The notes: generated from the letters alone by a model not told the origin. A stretch of DNA of 27,072 nt from CAZUEG01 sp043798775 (GCA_043798775.1 JAZDOL010000033.1:1-27072), one strand, 5' to 3'. Shown: positions 13,885 through 21,942, counted from the stretch's first letter. Program-made: numbers and translations.

Positions 13885-14274
13885 ATGCAACAGCAGCAGA
13901 GAAATGAAGAAAGCGAGATTTTATTGCTCATCACCGCAATTCTCGCGGCATTAAAAGGGCAAACAAAAGAGAAGAAGGAAATCATTGACGAACTGACATT
14001 GGTTTTAAGGCGTCAAAAAAAAGAACATTTACTTCTCCCTCTTCTTGAAAAGTTAGAGAAAAATTATTTGAGGCGTCGGAAAGTTACTTTAATATTTTCC
14101 CGCGAACAACCATTAGAGTTAGTAGAGACCATTAAAGAGAAATTAGGGAGCGTTCTGGGTCGTGATAAGATATTCGAAATTATAATTGATAAGAGTATCA
14201 TCGGAGGGTTTCGCGTCAAAACCGACAAGGTATTAATTAAGGCCTCAATCAAAGATTTCTTAAACGCTATTTAG
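13885..14274 (+). CDS. atpH: ATP synthase subunit delta, shortened
   Basis: At 129 residues this is clearly shorter than the usual 170-180. The C-terminal part is recognisable: RKVTLIFSREQPL followed by IIIDKSIIGGFRVKTDKVLIKASIKDFL, equal to the delta signature around DxSxIGGF. The N-terminal helical bundle, which binds the top of the alpha subunits, is reduced to about 60 charged residues. The place between b and alpha is the canonical one. Whether the shortened bundle still holds the stalk is not known from sequence. Confidence 0.85.
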   Translation: MQQQQRNEESEILLLITAILAALKGQTKEKKEIIDELTLVLRRQKKEHLLLPLLEKLEKNYLRRRKVTLIFSREQPLELVETIKEKLGSVLGRDKIFEIIIDKSIIGGFRVKTDKVLIKASIKDFLNAI

Positions 14275-14313
14275 GTGGATTTTGATGAATCAGAATAACG
14301 ATACTAGAATAAT

Positions 14314-15828
14314 ATGGATGAACTCAAAAAAGTTAAAGAAAAAATCGAACAGACCGACATTAGTCCAATAGTCGAGGAAATTGGAGAAGTAATCGAGGTA
14401 AAAGACGGGGTTTGCAAGGTGTCCGGACTGGATAACGTAGAGAATTTTGAATTAGTGGAATTCGAACCGTCGGCATCGGTTAAGAACAACGAGAAAGTTC
14501 TTGGTTTGGTTTTAAATCTTGAGGACTACGAAGTTGGCGTAGTTGTCCTCGGTCGTTACAACAATATCCGCGAGGGAGATGTTGTCAAAAGAACGAGGAC
14601 CGTTTTATCAATTGGCGTTGGTGAAGGAATGATTGGTCGGGTTGTTGATCCTCTTGGCCGGCCACTAGACGGCAAAGGAGATATCAAAACGGAAATGACT
14701 TTACCATTAGAGCGGATGGGACCATCGGTTATCGACAGAGAACCGGTAAGATCGCCCCTTCATACGGGGATTGTTGCCGTTGACACCCTAATTCCAATTG
14801 GCCGGGGTCAAAGAGAATTGATAATGGGCGACAGGGGGACCGGGAAAACGGCAATCGCCATCGATGCAATCATTAATCAAAAGGGAGAAAAGAACCGTCC
14901 GATTTGTGTCTACGTGGCGATTGGCCAAAGAAAGGCGCGTGTTAAACGACTGATAAGAACATTAGAAGAGAAAGGGGCGATGGCCTATTCGATAGTTGTC
15001 GCCGCCTTCAGTGATGACCCGGCGAGTTTTATGTACCTGTCGCCATATACCGGCGTAACAATTGGTGAGTATTTCCGTGACAAAGGAGGAGATGCGTTAT
15101 TGGTGTTTGACGATCTTACAAAACAAGCCTGGGCGTGGCGGGAAATTTCTTTGATTTTACGGCGTCCGCCAGGAAGAGAGGCCTATCCCGGAGATATCTT
15201 CTATCTTCACTCAAAGCTATTAGAGCGAGCGGCGCGACTTTCTCAAGCCAAAGGAGGAGGCTCTCTTACCGCCCTACCAATAATCGAGACCCAGGCGGGT
15301 GATATGTCGGGATATATTCCCACAAACGTTATTTCTATTTGCGATGGGCAAATATTTCTTGATACTCCTTTATTCTATAGGGGCCAAAGACCGGCAATCG
15401 ATATTGGCCGTTCGGTTTCTCGGGTTGGCTCGCAGGCGCAGTTAAGAGCAATTAAAAAAGTTTCCGGAACGTTAAAGTTGGATTTAGCGCAATTTCAAGA
15501 ATTAGAACGGTTCTCCGAGTTTACCGAAGAGCTTGACCCGAAAACGCGACAGATTATTGAACGTGGTCGGCGGATGAGAGAATTGTTAAAACAAGCCGAT
15601 CAGTCACCATTGCGATTTGAAATCGTCGCTTCTCTTATCTATTCCGGAGTAAAAGGACATCTTGACGATATGGATGTGCCGAAAGTGGTTCAGTTTCGCA
15701 ATCGGTTAGTTGAAGAATTAACTGTTTCCCAGCAGAGTATCTTGAAGTCCATTTGCGACAAAGAGGATATTGACGAAGAAACAGCGTTAAAGTTGGACGA
15801 GATTATAAAAGAAGTAAAGGGTCGCTAA
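14314..15828 (+). CDS. atpA: ATP synthase subunit alpha
   Basis: The 504-residue, non-catalytic nucleotide-binding subunit of F1 has full family length. It shows VGRVVDPLGRPLDGKG-type sequence (IGRVVDPLGRPLDG), the P-loop GDRGTGKTAIAIDAI, and the arginine-finger segment DIGRSVSRVGSQAQL. The coding sequence ends inside a perfect hairpin whose loop is the TAA stop codon (15819-15835). Confidence 0.97.
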   Translation: MDELKKVKEKIEQTDISPIVEEIGEVIEVKDGVCKVSGLDNVENFELVEFEPSASVKNNEKVLGLVLNLEDYEVGVVVLGRYNNIREGDVVKRTRTVLSIGVGEGMIGRVVDPLGRPLDGKGDIKTEMTLPLERMGPSVIDREPVRSPLHTGIVAVDTLIPIGRGQRELIMGDRGTGKTAIAIDAIINQKGEKNRPICVYVAIGQRKARVKRLIRTLEEKGAMAYSIVVAAFSDDPASFMYLSPYTGVTIGEYFRDKGGDALLVFDDLTKQAWAWREISLILRRPPGREAYPGDIFYLHSKLLERAARLSQAKGGGSLTALPIIETQAGDMSGYIPTNVISICDGQIFLDTPLFYRGQRPAIDIGRSVSRVGSQAQLRAIKKVSGTLKLDLAQFQELERFSEFTEELDPKTRQIIERGRRMRELLKQADQSPLRFEIVASLIYSGVKGHLDDMDVPKVVQFRNRLVEELTVSQQSILKSICDKEDIDEETALKLDEIIKEVKGR

Positions 15829-15851
15829 GCGACCCTATGGGTCGCTAAGCG
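15819..15851 (+). repeat. Stop-codon hairpin and 20-base tandem duplication at the end of atpA
   Basis: GGGTCGC (15819-15825) pairs with GCGACCC (15829-15835); the three-base loop is exactly the atpA stop codon TAA. The 13 bases GGGTCGCTAAGCG are repeated at 15839-15851, giving a 20-base period. No T-run follows, so it is not an intrinsic terminator. Confidence 0.8.
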
Positions 15852-15870
15852 GTCTTAATAATCGCTAATA

Positions 15871-16758
15871 ATGGAGCTTAAAGAAATAAAAAGAAAAATC
15901 AGTTCGGTTTCTAATATTCGCGAACTGACTAGCGCTTTGGAAACATTATCGGCGTTGAAGATGAAAAAAGCGCAGAAAATAGCTCTTCTTTCTCGCCCTT
16001 TTAGCCGAAAAGTGGGGCAACTTCTAGGGGTAATAGGAGGGCGAATTAAGGATGGTAATTCCTTGTTCTTTAAAGAGCGGGGCGTTGGCGATATCTTGGT
16101 TTGTGTTGTCGCTTCCGATCGCGGGTTTTGCGGATTATTTAACCAAAATATTCTGCGGTTTACCGAAAAAGAAATTAGAGAAATTGAAAAGACCGGAGCG
16201 ATTGACACGATCCTTGTCGGCAAAAGAGCGATTAATTATTTCACAAGACGGAAACGACCGGGGATTATAACTTTATCGGGAATTGGCGACTACGGTGAGC
16301 TAGAAGAAATTAAGCCGATCAGCGATGCCTTGGTAAAGAATTACTTAGGGGGGAAATATAAAAAGATATATTTATTTTATACGGAGTTTCTTTCAACATT
16401 TGTCCAAAAACCAAAAATGATCCAACTCCTGCCGATAAGAAAGGAGGATCTGGAAGGTTTTCTGAAAAACGATGATTCAGAAGAAATACCTCAAGAAAAT
16501 GTTGATTTTACAATCGAACCGTCCGACAGCGTTTTAGCCGACGAGATCGTCCCGCAACTGATAGAATATCTGATATATCAATGTATTTTGGAATCAAACG
16601 CCGCCGAACATTCGGCGCGAATGTTGGCAATGAGAAATGCCGCCGATAATGCTCAGAAAATAACCGCCAGTTTGCGTTTGGAATATAACAAGGCGCGGCA
16701 AGAACAAATAACCGCCGAGGTTTGCGAGATATCATCAACCAAAGAGGCGTTGGGGTAA
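15871..16758 (+). CDS. atpG: ATP synthase subunit gamma
   Basis: The 295-residue central rotor shaft begins MELKEIKRKISSVSNIRELTSA and ends with the conserved helix ARMLAMRNAADNAQKI followed by LEYNKARQEQITAEVCEI. Length is normal. It lies 42 bases after atpA, a gap containing the duplicated stop-codon hairpin, and 79 bases before atpD. Confidence 0.95.
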   Translation: MELKEIKRKISSVSNIRELTSALETLSALKMKKAQKIALLSRPFSRKVGQLLGVIGGRIKDGNSLFFKERGVGDILVCVVASDRGFCGLFNQNILRFTEKEIREIEKTGAIDTILVGKRAINYFTRRKRPGIITLSGIGDYGELEEIKPISDALVKNYLGGKYKKIYLFYTEFLSTFVQKPKMIQLLPIRKEDLEGFLKNDDSEEIPQENVDFTIEPSDSVLADEIVPQLIEYLIYQCILESNAAEHSARMLAMRNAADNAQKITASLRLEYNKARQEQITAEVCEISSTKEALG

Positions 16759-16837
16759 GAATTAAATATTGAAAACAACGGATTTTACTTAAAAATAACA
16801 AAAATCAAATCCATTATCTGATAGACAACATAAACTT

Positions 16838-18196
16838 ATGCCAAGAATCACCCAAATAATCGGTCCGGTTGTCGATGTTGAAAAAGAGGAAAATGAATCG
16901 GTTTCTCTTTACGAGGCCTTAATTGTCAAAAGGACAAATTTAATTCTTGAAGTAGAGCAGTTTTTGGGTGGCCAAAGATTACGATGCTTGGCAATGGGGC
17001 CGACCGAGGGACTGAAAAGAGGTGATATTGCCGAAAAAACCAATTCCCCGATTACCGTTCCCGTGGGAAAAAATGTTTGTGGACGACTTATTAATGTTCT
17101 AGGAGAGCCGGTTGATAATGGCGGACCAATCGTTTCAGAAATACGTTATCCAATTCATCGTCCGGCGCCAACTTTGGAACAAGAAAAAGGAGAAGTGGAG
17201 ATTCTGGAAACCGGATTAAAGGCGATTGATCTTCTTTGCCCGATTCCAAAAGGAGGAAAAGTTGGATTGTTCGGCGGCGCCGGTGTCGGGAAAACGGTTC
17301 TTATTCAAGAATTAATTAGGAATATTGCCAAAGTTCATCGTGGGGTATCGGTTTTTGCCGGCGTTGGCGAAAGATCGCGTGAAGGCAACGATATTTATTT
17401 GGAAATGAAAGAATCCAAAACACTGGGAAATACCGTTCTTGTGTTCGGGCAAATGAACGAACCACCGGGGGTTCGATTCAGAACCGTACAAACTGCCCTA
17501 TCAATCTCCGAATATTTTAGAGACGAAGAAAAAAAAGATGTATTACTATTCGTCGATAATATTTTTCGCTATGTTCTTGCCGGATGCGAGGTTTCGGCGC
17601 TTTTAGGACGCTTGCCATCACAAACCGGCTATCAGCCGACGCTGTTCTCGGAAATCGGCGCTCTCGAGGAAAGAATTACCTCAACCCAAGATGGGTCGGT
17701 TACATCTATTCAGGCAATCTATGTTCCAGCAGACGATCTTACCGATCCGGCGATTGTGGCAATTTTCTCTCACCTTGATTCATCACTTGTTCTTTCACGA
17801 CAAATTGCTTCTTTGGGGATCTATCCGGCGGTTGATCCGTTAGAATCTTCGTCCTCGGTTTTGAATCCGCGGATTGTTGGAGAGAAGCACTACGAAGCCG
17901 CTTCGGGGGTTATTAAAATTCTCCAACGTTATCGGGAGCTTCAGGATATTATCGCTATCTTGGGAGTGGAAGAGTTATCGGAAGAAGACAAGCTTACTGT
18001 TAAGCGAGCAAGAAAGGTGCAAAAATTCCTTTCTCAACCGTTCTTTGTTGCCGAACCCTATACCAACCGGCCGGGTAAATATGTAAGCCTGAAAGATACA
18101 ATCGAAGGATTCTTAAAGATTATCAACGGCGAGATGGACGAAATTGGCGAAGAGGCGTTTTATATGAAAGGATCGATTGACGAAGTAAATGGGTAA
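16838..18196 (+). CDS. atpD: ATP synthase subunit beta
   Basis: The 452-residue catalytic subunit has the P-loop GGAGVGKTVLIQELI, the catalytic GVGERSREGNDIYLEM segment and the DNIFRYVLAGCEVSALLGRLPS region, where TQAGS of most bacteria reads VLAGC. The C-terminal domain (LSEEDKLTVKRARKVQKFLSQPFFVAE) is intact. It is followed by a 135-base gap with strong hairpins before atpC. Confidence 0.97.
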   Translation: MPRITQIIGPVVDVEKEENESVSLYEALIVKRTNLILEVEQFLGGQRLRCLAMGPTEGLKRGDIAEKTNSPITVPVGKNVCGRLINVLGEPVDNGGPIVSEIRYPIHRPAPTLEQEKGEVEILETGLKAIDLLCPIPKGGKVGLFGGAGVGKTVLIQELIRNIAKVHRGVSVFAGVGERSREGNDIYLEMKESKTLGNTVLVFGQMNEPPGVRFRTVQTALSISEYFRDEEKKDVLLFVDNIFRYVLAGCEVSALLGRLPSQTGYQPTLFSEIGALEERITSTQDGSVTSIQAIYVPADDLTDPAIVAIFSHLDSSLVLSRQIASLGIYPAVDPLESSSSVLNPRIVGEKHYEAASGVIKILQRYRELQDIIAILGVEELSEEDKLTVKRARKVQKFLSQPFFVAEPYTNRPGKYVSLKDTIEGFLKIINGEMDEIGEEAFYMKGSIDEVNG

Positions 18197-18249
18197 ATTC
18201 CAATCCTTCGGCAGGTTCGGCAAGCTCACTGCAGGCAAGCTCAGGACTA

Positions 18250-18306
18250 GTCCGCTTAAGGCGGACCAGATAAAGGCAATGTGACGACATCGAATGTCGT
18301 CACATT
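18250..18306. repeat. Two perfect hairpins between atpD and atpC
   Basis: GTCCGC (18250-18255) pairs with GCGGAC (18261-18266). A second hairpin pairs AATGTGACGACAT (18278-18290) with 18294-18306, 13 perfect pairs around a CGA loop. No T-run follows either. The preceding 18200-18243 is rich in GGCAGG/GCAAGC-type words often seen in intergenic repeats. The larger hairpin ends 25 bases before the atpC start. Confidence 0.75.
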
Positions 18307-18331
18307 AATACGGAATATTTAACGAATTATT

Positions 18332-18571
18332 ATGAAGGTTGAGATATTAACTCCCAAAAAAGTGGAACTGGAAACCGAAGCGCGGGCGGTGATTTTGCCG
18401 ACAGTGATGGGGGAAATTTCTGTATTAAATCATCATGTTCCGTTAATTGCGGTATTAAAAAAGGGAACGATTAGGGTACTGGGGACTAACGGCGATACCC
18501 CAATTGAGGTGGACGGCGGTATCGCCGAAATCATCGCCAATAAAATTACAATTCTGCTCAAAAAGTTTTAA
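18332..18571 (+). CDS. atpC: ATP synthase subunit epsilon, lacking the C-terminal helices
   Basis: The 79-residue protein covers only the N-terminal beta-sandwich of epsilon (MKVEILTPKKVELETEARAV, PTVMGEISVLNHHVPLIAVL, VDGGIAEIIANKITIL). The usual protein is 130-140 residues; the two C-terminal helices that can inhibit ATP hydrolysis are absent, with a TAA at the domain boundary. It is the last gene of the ATP synthase operon. No further helix-coding sequence was seen downstream, so this looks like a natural short form. Confidence 0.9.
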   Translation: MKVEILTPKKVELETEARAVILPTVMGEISVLNHHVPLIAVLKKGTIRVLGTNGDTPIEVDGGIAEIIANKITILLKKF

Positions 18572-18620
18572 GTATCACTGATTATCTAATCAAAGATAAA
18601 TTATTTTTGTTAGCGCGTAG

Positions 18621-18657
18621 TCGGCCAGAAATATTATCAAAAAAATATTCTCGGCCG
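18621..18657 (+). other. Imperfect hairpin after atpC
   Basis: CGGCC at about 18621 can pair with GGCCG near 18656, with inner AATATT segments pairing across a loop. It is interrupted and lacks a T-run, so a terminator role is only a possibility. No other structure was recognised in the 197-base gap after atpC. Confidence 0.3.
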
Positions 18658-18768
18658 CTACTAGTTCTCGCTGAACCGTCACAGTCATTGATAAGCAAAA
18701 TATATCTTCGTTCAGCTACGAAATGCTTCCAAAAACAATTTATCTTTTAATTGCAAATTAAATAAAAT

Positions 18769-19719
18769 ATGAAAATAGCAATATTTGTCAGTCGTTCCGA
18801 CTTTAGCGAAGAACAACAGAAAGCTCTTTCTACTGCGGGAGAAACACATTACGTAGAAGAAACAGGAGAACTCACATTGGAAGAATTAATCAAGACGGCG
18901 GCGGCGGGGGGGGCAGAAGTAATTGCTCCTGATCCAGACGCTTTTGGCGGATTTGAGAAGGCAAAACCACTTTTGACCGGAGTAATGGAATCTTTGCCTA
19001 ATCTAAAAAGTGTTTGTCTGTCTACAACTTCTTTTGGTTGGATAGACATGGATTATTGCAAGAAACGGGGTATTTCTGTGAGCAATGTCCCCGGCTATTC
19101 TAGAGAATCGGTTGCCGAGCACGCCTTGGCTTTAATGCTTTCTTTGGCGAAAAGAATTATTGTCACTGACCGGCGAACTCAAAAAGGAGTATATAAATCG
19201 GAAGAGGGTTTTGAATTAAAAGGAAAGACACTGGGAATTATTGGACTAGGCAACATCGGAACTAGGGTTGCTGAATTAGGGCAAGGGGTTGGTATGAGAG
19301 TGGTTGCTACCGATATTGTGTCCAAGAATGTGCGGGGAGTTGAAATGAAGTCGTTTAAAGAGTTACTGAAAGAATCAGATGTTATATCTCTGCACGCTAC
19401 TCACGAAGAAAAAAACAAAGAATTGATCGGTAGGAGTCAAATTGCCTTAATGAAAGACGGCGTGATAATCGTAAACACGGTAGATCGTGAGTTAGTTGAC
19501 GAACAAGCAATGGCCGAAGCGATAAACTCTAAGAAAGTTTATGGTTACGCTTACGAAGGAGAAGATTTGGTGAATACGCCCTTAGCGAATCTAGAAAATG
19601 CTGTTGGAATAAAAGGTTTTGGCTGGTACACGAAAGAATCGTTAGTTAATTTATATAAAATTTGGGTAGACAATATCGTGGAGGCGGCAAAAGGAAACCC
19701 TAGAAATAGAATAGTATAA
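18769..19719 (+). CDS. D-2-hydroxyacid dehydrogenase-like protein with altered catalytic residues
   Basis: The 316-residue protein has the two-domain fold of NAD-dependent D-2-hydroxyacid dehydrogenases. The Rossmann motif GLGNIG (159-164) with D182 for NAD binding and the YSRESVAEHALALML helix are intact. The active site is not: the usual NTARGxxVDE reads NTVDRELVDE (236-245), so the catalytic Arg aligns with Asp239, and the TPHxA-W-Y-T segment reads IKGFGWYT (281-288), so the catalytic His aligns with Gly. The glutamate (AYEGED, Glu263) may remain. It may be a non-catalytic NAD-binding protein or use another chemistry. It stands alone, with a repeat and a terminator behind it. Confidence 0.8.
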   Translation: MKIAIFVSRSDFSEEQQKALSTAGETHYVEETGELTLEELIKTAAAGGAEVIAPDPDAFGGFEKAKPLLTGVMESLPNLKSVCLSTTSFGWIDMDYCKKRGISVSNVPGYSRESVAEHALALMLSLAKRIIVTDRRTQKGVYKSEEGFELKGKTLGIIGLGNIGTRVAELGQGVGMRVVATDIVSKNVRGVEMKSFKELLKESDVISLHATHEEKNKELIGRSQIALMKDGVIIVNTVDRELVDEQAMAEAINSKKVYGYAYEGEDLVNTPLANLENAVGIKGFGWYTKESLVNLYKIWVDNIVEAAKGNPRNRIV

Positions 19720-19782
19720 ATACAACGAGACCCACCTTCGCTCTGACGAGCTACGGTAGGGCAAAGCCCGGCGACGTTGATA
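19719..19782 (+). repeat. 64-base intergenic repeat, copy 1
   Basis: This copy matches 21763-21826 at 60 of 64 positions. It folds into a hairpin: CCCACC...GCTC pairs with GAGC...GGTAGGG around TGAC, with a bulged A and two mismatches. Starting inside the last codon of the dehydrogenase gene, it is followed directly by the terminator at 19786-19817. Confidence 0.9.
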
Positions 19783-19785
19783 GCT

Positions 19786-19817
19786 TGACGGAGGTCTCAG
19801 ACCTCCGTCACTTTTTT
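19786..19817 (+). terminator. Intrinsic terminator after the dehydrogenase
   Basis: TGACGGAGGTC (19786-19796) pairs with GACCTCCGTCA (19800-19810), 11 perfect pairs around a TCA loop, followed by C and six Ts. Confidence 0.9.
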
Positions 19818-19820
19818 ATG

Positions 19821-19848
19821 TTGCGAAATGTGGTTTTTATGTTAAAAT
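19821..19848 (+). promoter_or_regulatory. Promoter of the AbiEii-type gene pair
   Basis: TTGCGA (19821-19826) and TAAAAT (19843-19848) are 16 bases apart, and TG precedes the -10 (TG-T-TAAAAT). Transcription would begin near 19855, giving a leader of about 38 bases that contains a 9-codon open frame starting at 19872. Confidence 0.5.
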
Positions 19849-19892
19849 AGAGTCATAGGTTAATCATAATATGAGTAATTTTCGCATATTTT

Positions 19893-20093
19893 ATGTATAA
19901 CTGGAGCGTTGATACCAGCCGGTTAAAAAGAAATAAAGATGCTTGGAATAAGTGGAAACTCGAACAGATGATTAACTTTGGTTTGGCGGGAGAAAAACTT
20001 TCCCGTCAGCTTTTAATAAAATACTGGGACAAACTTGAACTCGACCCGCAGAAAAAAGAATTCCTTAGATTTCTTCTATGGAAAAAGACATAA
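19893..20093 (+). CDS. Small protein upstream of an AbiEii-type nucleotidyltransferase
   Basis: The 66-residue protein (MYNWSVDTSRLKRNKDAW...) is rich in Trp, Lys and Leu, with a KWKLEQMINFGLAGEKLS helix and DPQKKEFLRFLLW at the end. I do not recognise a named family. It overlaps the following nucleotidyltransferase gene by 16 bases, which implies translational coupling, and has its own promoter. The place is that of an antitoxin in AbiE-like systems, but it lacks the winged-helix pattern of AbiEi, so antitoxin function is only a guess. Confidence 0.6.
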   Translation: MYNWSVDTSRLKRNKDAWNKWKLEQMINFGLAGEKLSRQLLIKYWDKLELDPQKKEFLRFLLWKKT

Positions 20094-20746
20094 TTAATTG
20101 CGAACAAGAAAAATTCTTAAAATTTTTTGCCACCGTTTCTGCGTTAAGAAGCAGTTTTTATTTTACCGGCGGCACCGCCTTAAGTCATTTTTATTTAAAG
20201 CATCGATTTTCAGAAGACCTGGATTTTTTCTCGGAGAAAGAGTTCGATGTCAAAGAAATCACTCCTTTCTTGCGTAAAGGAAAAAAATTACTTGACTATA
20301 AAACAATCGATTTTCAACAATCGTTCAACCGTAATCTTTTTTATTTTGTCTTTACGTCCAAAAAGGCGTTAAAGGTTGAGTTTACTTATTTCCCTTTTCC
20401 ACAAATTGAAAAGCCGAAATTAAGAGACGGCTTGTCGGTTGATAGTTTAAGAGATATTGCCGTTAATAAAGTTTTTGCTATCAATCAAAATCCGCGCGGC
20501 CGCGATTTTTTTGATCTTTATTTTATCTTAAAAAAAGAAAATTGGGATATTCTGGAGCTTTTGAAACAAGCGCGCAACAAGTTCGATTGGCAAGTTGACC
20601 CGTTTCATTTCGCCAACCAGTTATTTAAAATAAGAAAGATGTTTGATGATCCAATCTTAGCTAAAGATGATTTTGATCTTAATATTATTAAAGAATATTT
20701 TATTAAATTAAGCAAGGAAATCGGCAATAAGGCGATTAAAAAATAA
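20078..20746 (+). CDS. AbiEii/AbiGii-type nucleotidyltransferase
   Basis: The 222-residue protein shows the DNA polymerase-beta-like nucleotidyltransferase motif FTGGTALSHFYLKHRFSEDLDFF (GGTAL at 31-35, DLDFF at 47-51), in which two aspartates bind metal, and the later segments KVEFTYFPF and NPRGRDFFDLYFIL. This is the AbiEii/AbiGii toxin superfamily; characterised members transfer nucleotides to tRNA and act in toxin-antitoxin or phage-abortive systems. It is coupled by a 16-base overlap to the small gene upstream. Many such genes in CPR genomes have no tested role. Confidence 0.85.
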   Translation: MEKDIINCEQEKFLKFFATVSALRSSFYFTGGTALSHFYLKHRFSEDLDFFSEKEFDVKEITPFLRKGKKLLDYKTIDFQQSFNRNLFYFVFTSKKALKVEFTYFPFPQIEKPKLRDGLSVDSLRDIAVNKVFAINQNPRGRDFFDLYFILKKENWDILELLKQARNKFDWQVDPFHFANQLFKIRKMFDDPILAKDDFDLNIIKEYFIKLSKEIGNKAIKK

Positions 20747-20766
20747 TCGATTAGTTTACGCAACGG

Positions 20767-21750
20767 ATGCATCGCAAGTCAATAATAATCCCGCAATCAC
20801 TTCGTAGTACTAATATTATGCGAATAACATATACGGGAAATGGAAAATTTTGCTGGGAAGATTCTGCGGCGATGATGCTTTCAAATATCGGCGAGAGTTT
20901 ATCTCCAGCGTACCTAGAAGCAATTTCAGGGTGTGGTTTATCTGCTTTTTTTGACCAACGAACCAGTTGGCTTTATTTTAGTTTCGCTCTTCCAAACGAG
21001 GAGCTTACTCATAATCTTAATAAGCTTGGTTACGACATAAAAGAAGTCTTTATTCCAAAGACAGGACGGCTTCCATTAAAAGAGCTAATTCTCGACTTAA
21101 AAACATCGCCAGCGGTGATTGGTCCGTTGAATATGGGGCTTCTTAAATACAACCCGAACCACAAATTTTTGGAGGGTCGAGACCATTTTATTTTAGCTTA
21201 TAGTTGCAACGAGAAAGGGATTTTCATACATGATCCGGCAGGATTTCCGTGTGTTTTCATGACATATAACGATTTCGGAAGATGTTGGGAGTCAGAAAAT
21301 GTTGATTACGGAAACAAGCACTACCATTACTGGACAAACCCTGAAAGAGTTAAAAAGCCAACCGCAAAAGAGATTTATAACCAGACAATGGAGGACTATA
21401 GAAATATTTATAAGAATTGCGACAAGAAGACCTTAGCGAATAGTTGGATCACGGGGAGCGATGCCATAACGAAAGAAGCAGAGCGTTTCGAGAAAAATGA
21501 ATTTAACGACGCAGAGGTCGAGTTTTTAACTTACTCTTCGTTTGTTTTTGCGACGAGATGTGCGTTGGATATTGCTTATTTTCTTCAACCATATAATAAA
21601 TATCTTGCGCAAATAAAATATAAAGAAGCCGACGCATTAGGAATGTGTCAGGTATATGCAACTAAAAAATCATGGAAAGCTTTGGCTGGGGAATTAAGGA
21701 AGATTTCTGATCTTGAGCAATCATTTAAGAGTCAACTATTACAAAAATAG
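20767..21750 (+). CDS. Putative C39/BtrH-like cysteine-hydrolase-fold protein
   Basis: The 327-residue protein contains GKFCWEDSAAMML near its start, GRDHFILAY in the middle and IFIHDPAGFPCVFM after it. Cys, His and Asp in this order resemble the papain-like triad of C39 peptidases and of the BtrH N-terminal acyltransferase domain. The C-terminal third is helical and unrecognised. No signal peptide is visible. A second ATG at 20818 would remove 17 unremarkable residues and puts the Cys motif nearer the N-terminus; it may be the true start. The gene sits between the AbiEii pair and the second copy of the 64-base repeat. Substrate is unknown. Confidence 0.6.
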   Translation: MHRKSIIIPQSLRSTNIMRITYTGNGKFCWEDSAAMMLSNIGESLSPAYLEAISGCGLSAFFDQRTSWLYFSFALPNEELTHNLNKLGYDIKEVFIPKTGRLPLKELILDLKTSPAVIGPLNMGLLKYNPNHKFLEGRDHFILAYSCNEKGIFIHDPAGFPCVFMTYNDFGRCWESENVDYGNKHYHYWTNPERVKKPTAKEIYNQTMEDYRNIYKNCDKKTLANSWITGSDAITKEAERFEKNEFNDAEVEFLTYSSFVFATRCALDIAYFLQPYNKYLAQIKYKEADALGMCQVYATKKSWKALAGELRKISDLEQSFKSQLLQK

Positions 21751-21759
21751 CCTATTTTT
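21743..21759 (+). terminator. Weak A/T hairpin at the end of the C39-like gene
   Basis: AAAAATA (21743-21749) can pair with TATTTTT (21753-21759) around GCC, overlapping the TAG stop, with two more Ts behind. The stem has only A-T pairs, so termination would be poor. Confidence 0.35.
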
Positions 21760-21762
21760 TTG

Positions 21763-21826
21763 AATACAACGAGACCCGCCTTCGCTCCGACGAGCTACGG
21801 CAGGGCAAAGCCCGGCGACTTTGATA
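21763..21826 (+). repeat. 64-base intergenic repeat, copy 2
   Basis: This copy differs from copy 1 (19719-19782) at four positions: 21778, 21788, 21801 and 21820. Two of them are a compensating pair: A-T in copy 1 becomes G-C here (21778 with 21801), keeping the hairpin stem. About 50 bases further a CGGAGG/CCTCCG hairpin (21876-21892) resembles the terminator that follows copy 1 directly. Confidence 0.9.
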
Positions 21827-21942
21827 ACCGCATAAGTTCAAAACATTACACTTCTCGAACCCATATAATAAATAGCGGAGGACGGGCCTCCGTCGAAAGG
21901 AGTAAAGAAAAACAATCTGTATAGAAGCGATAAAGTATTGTC

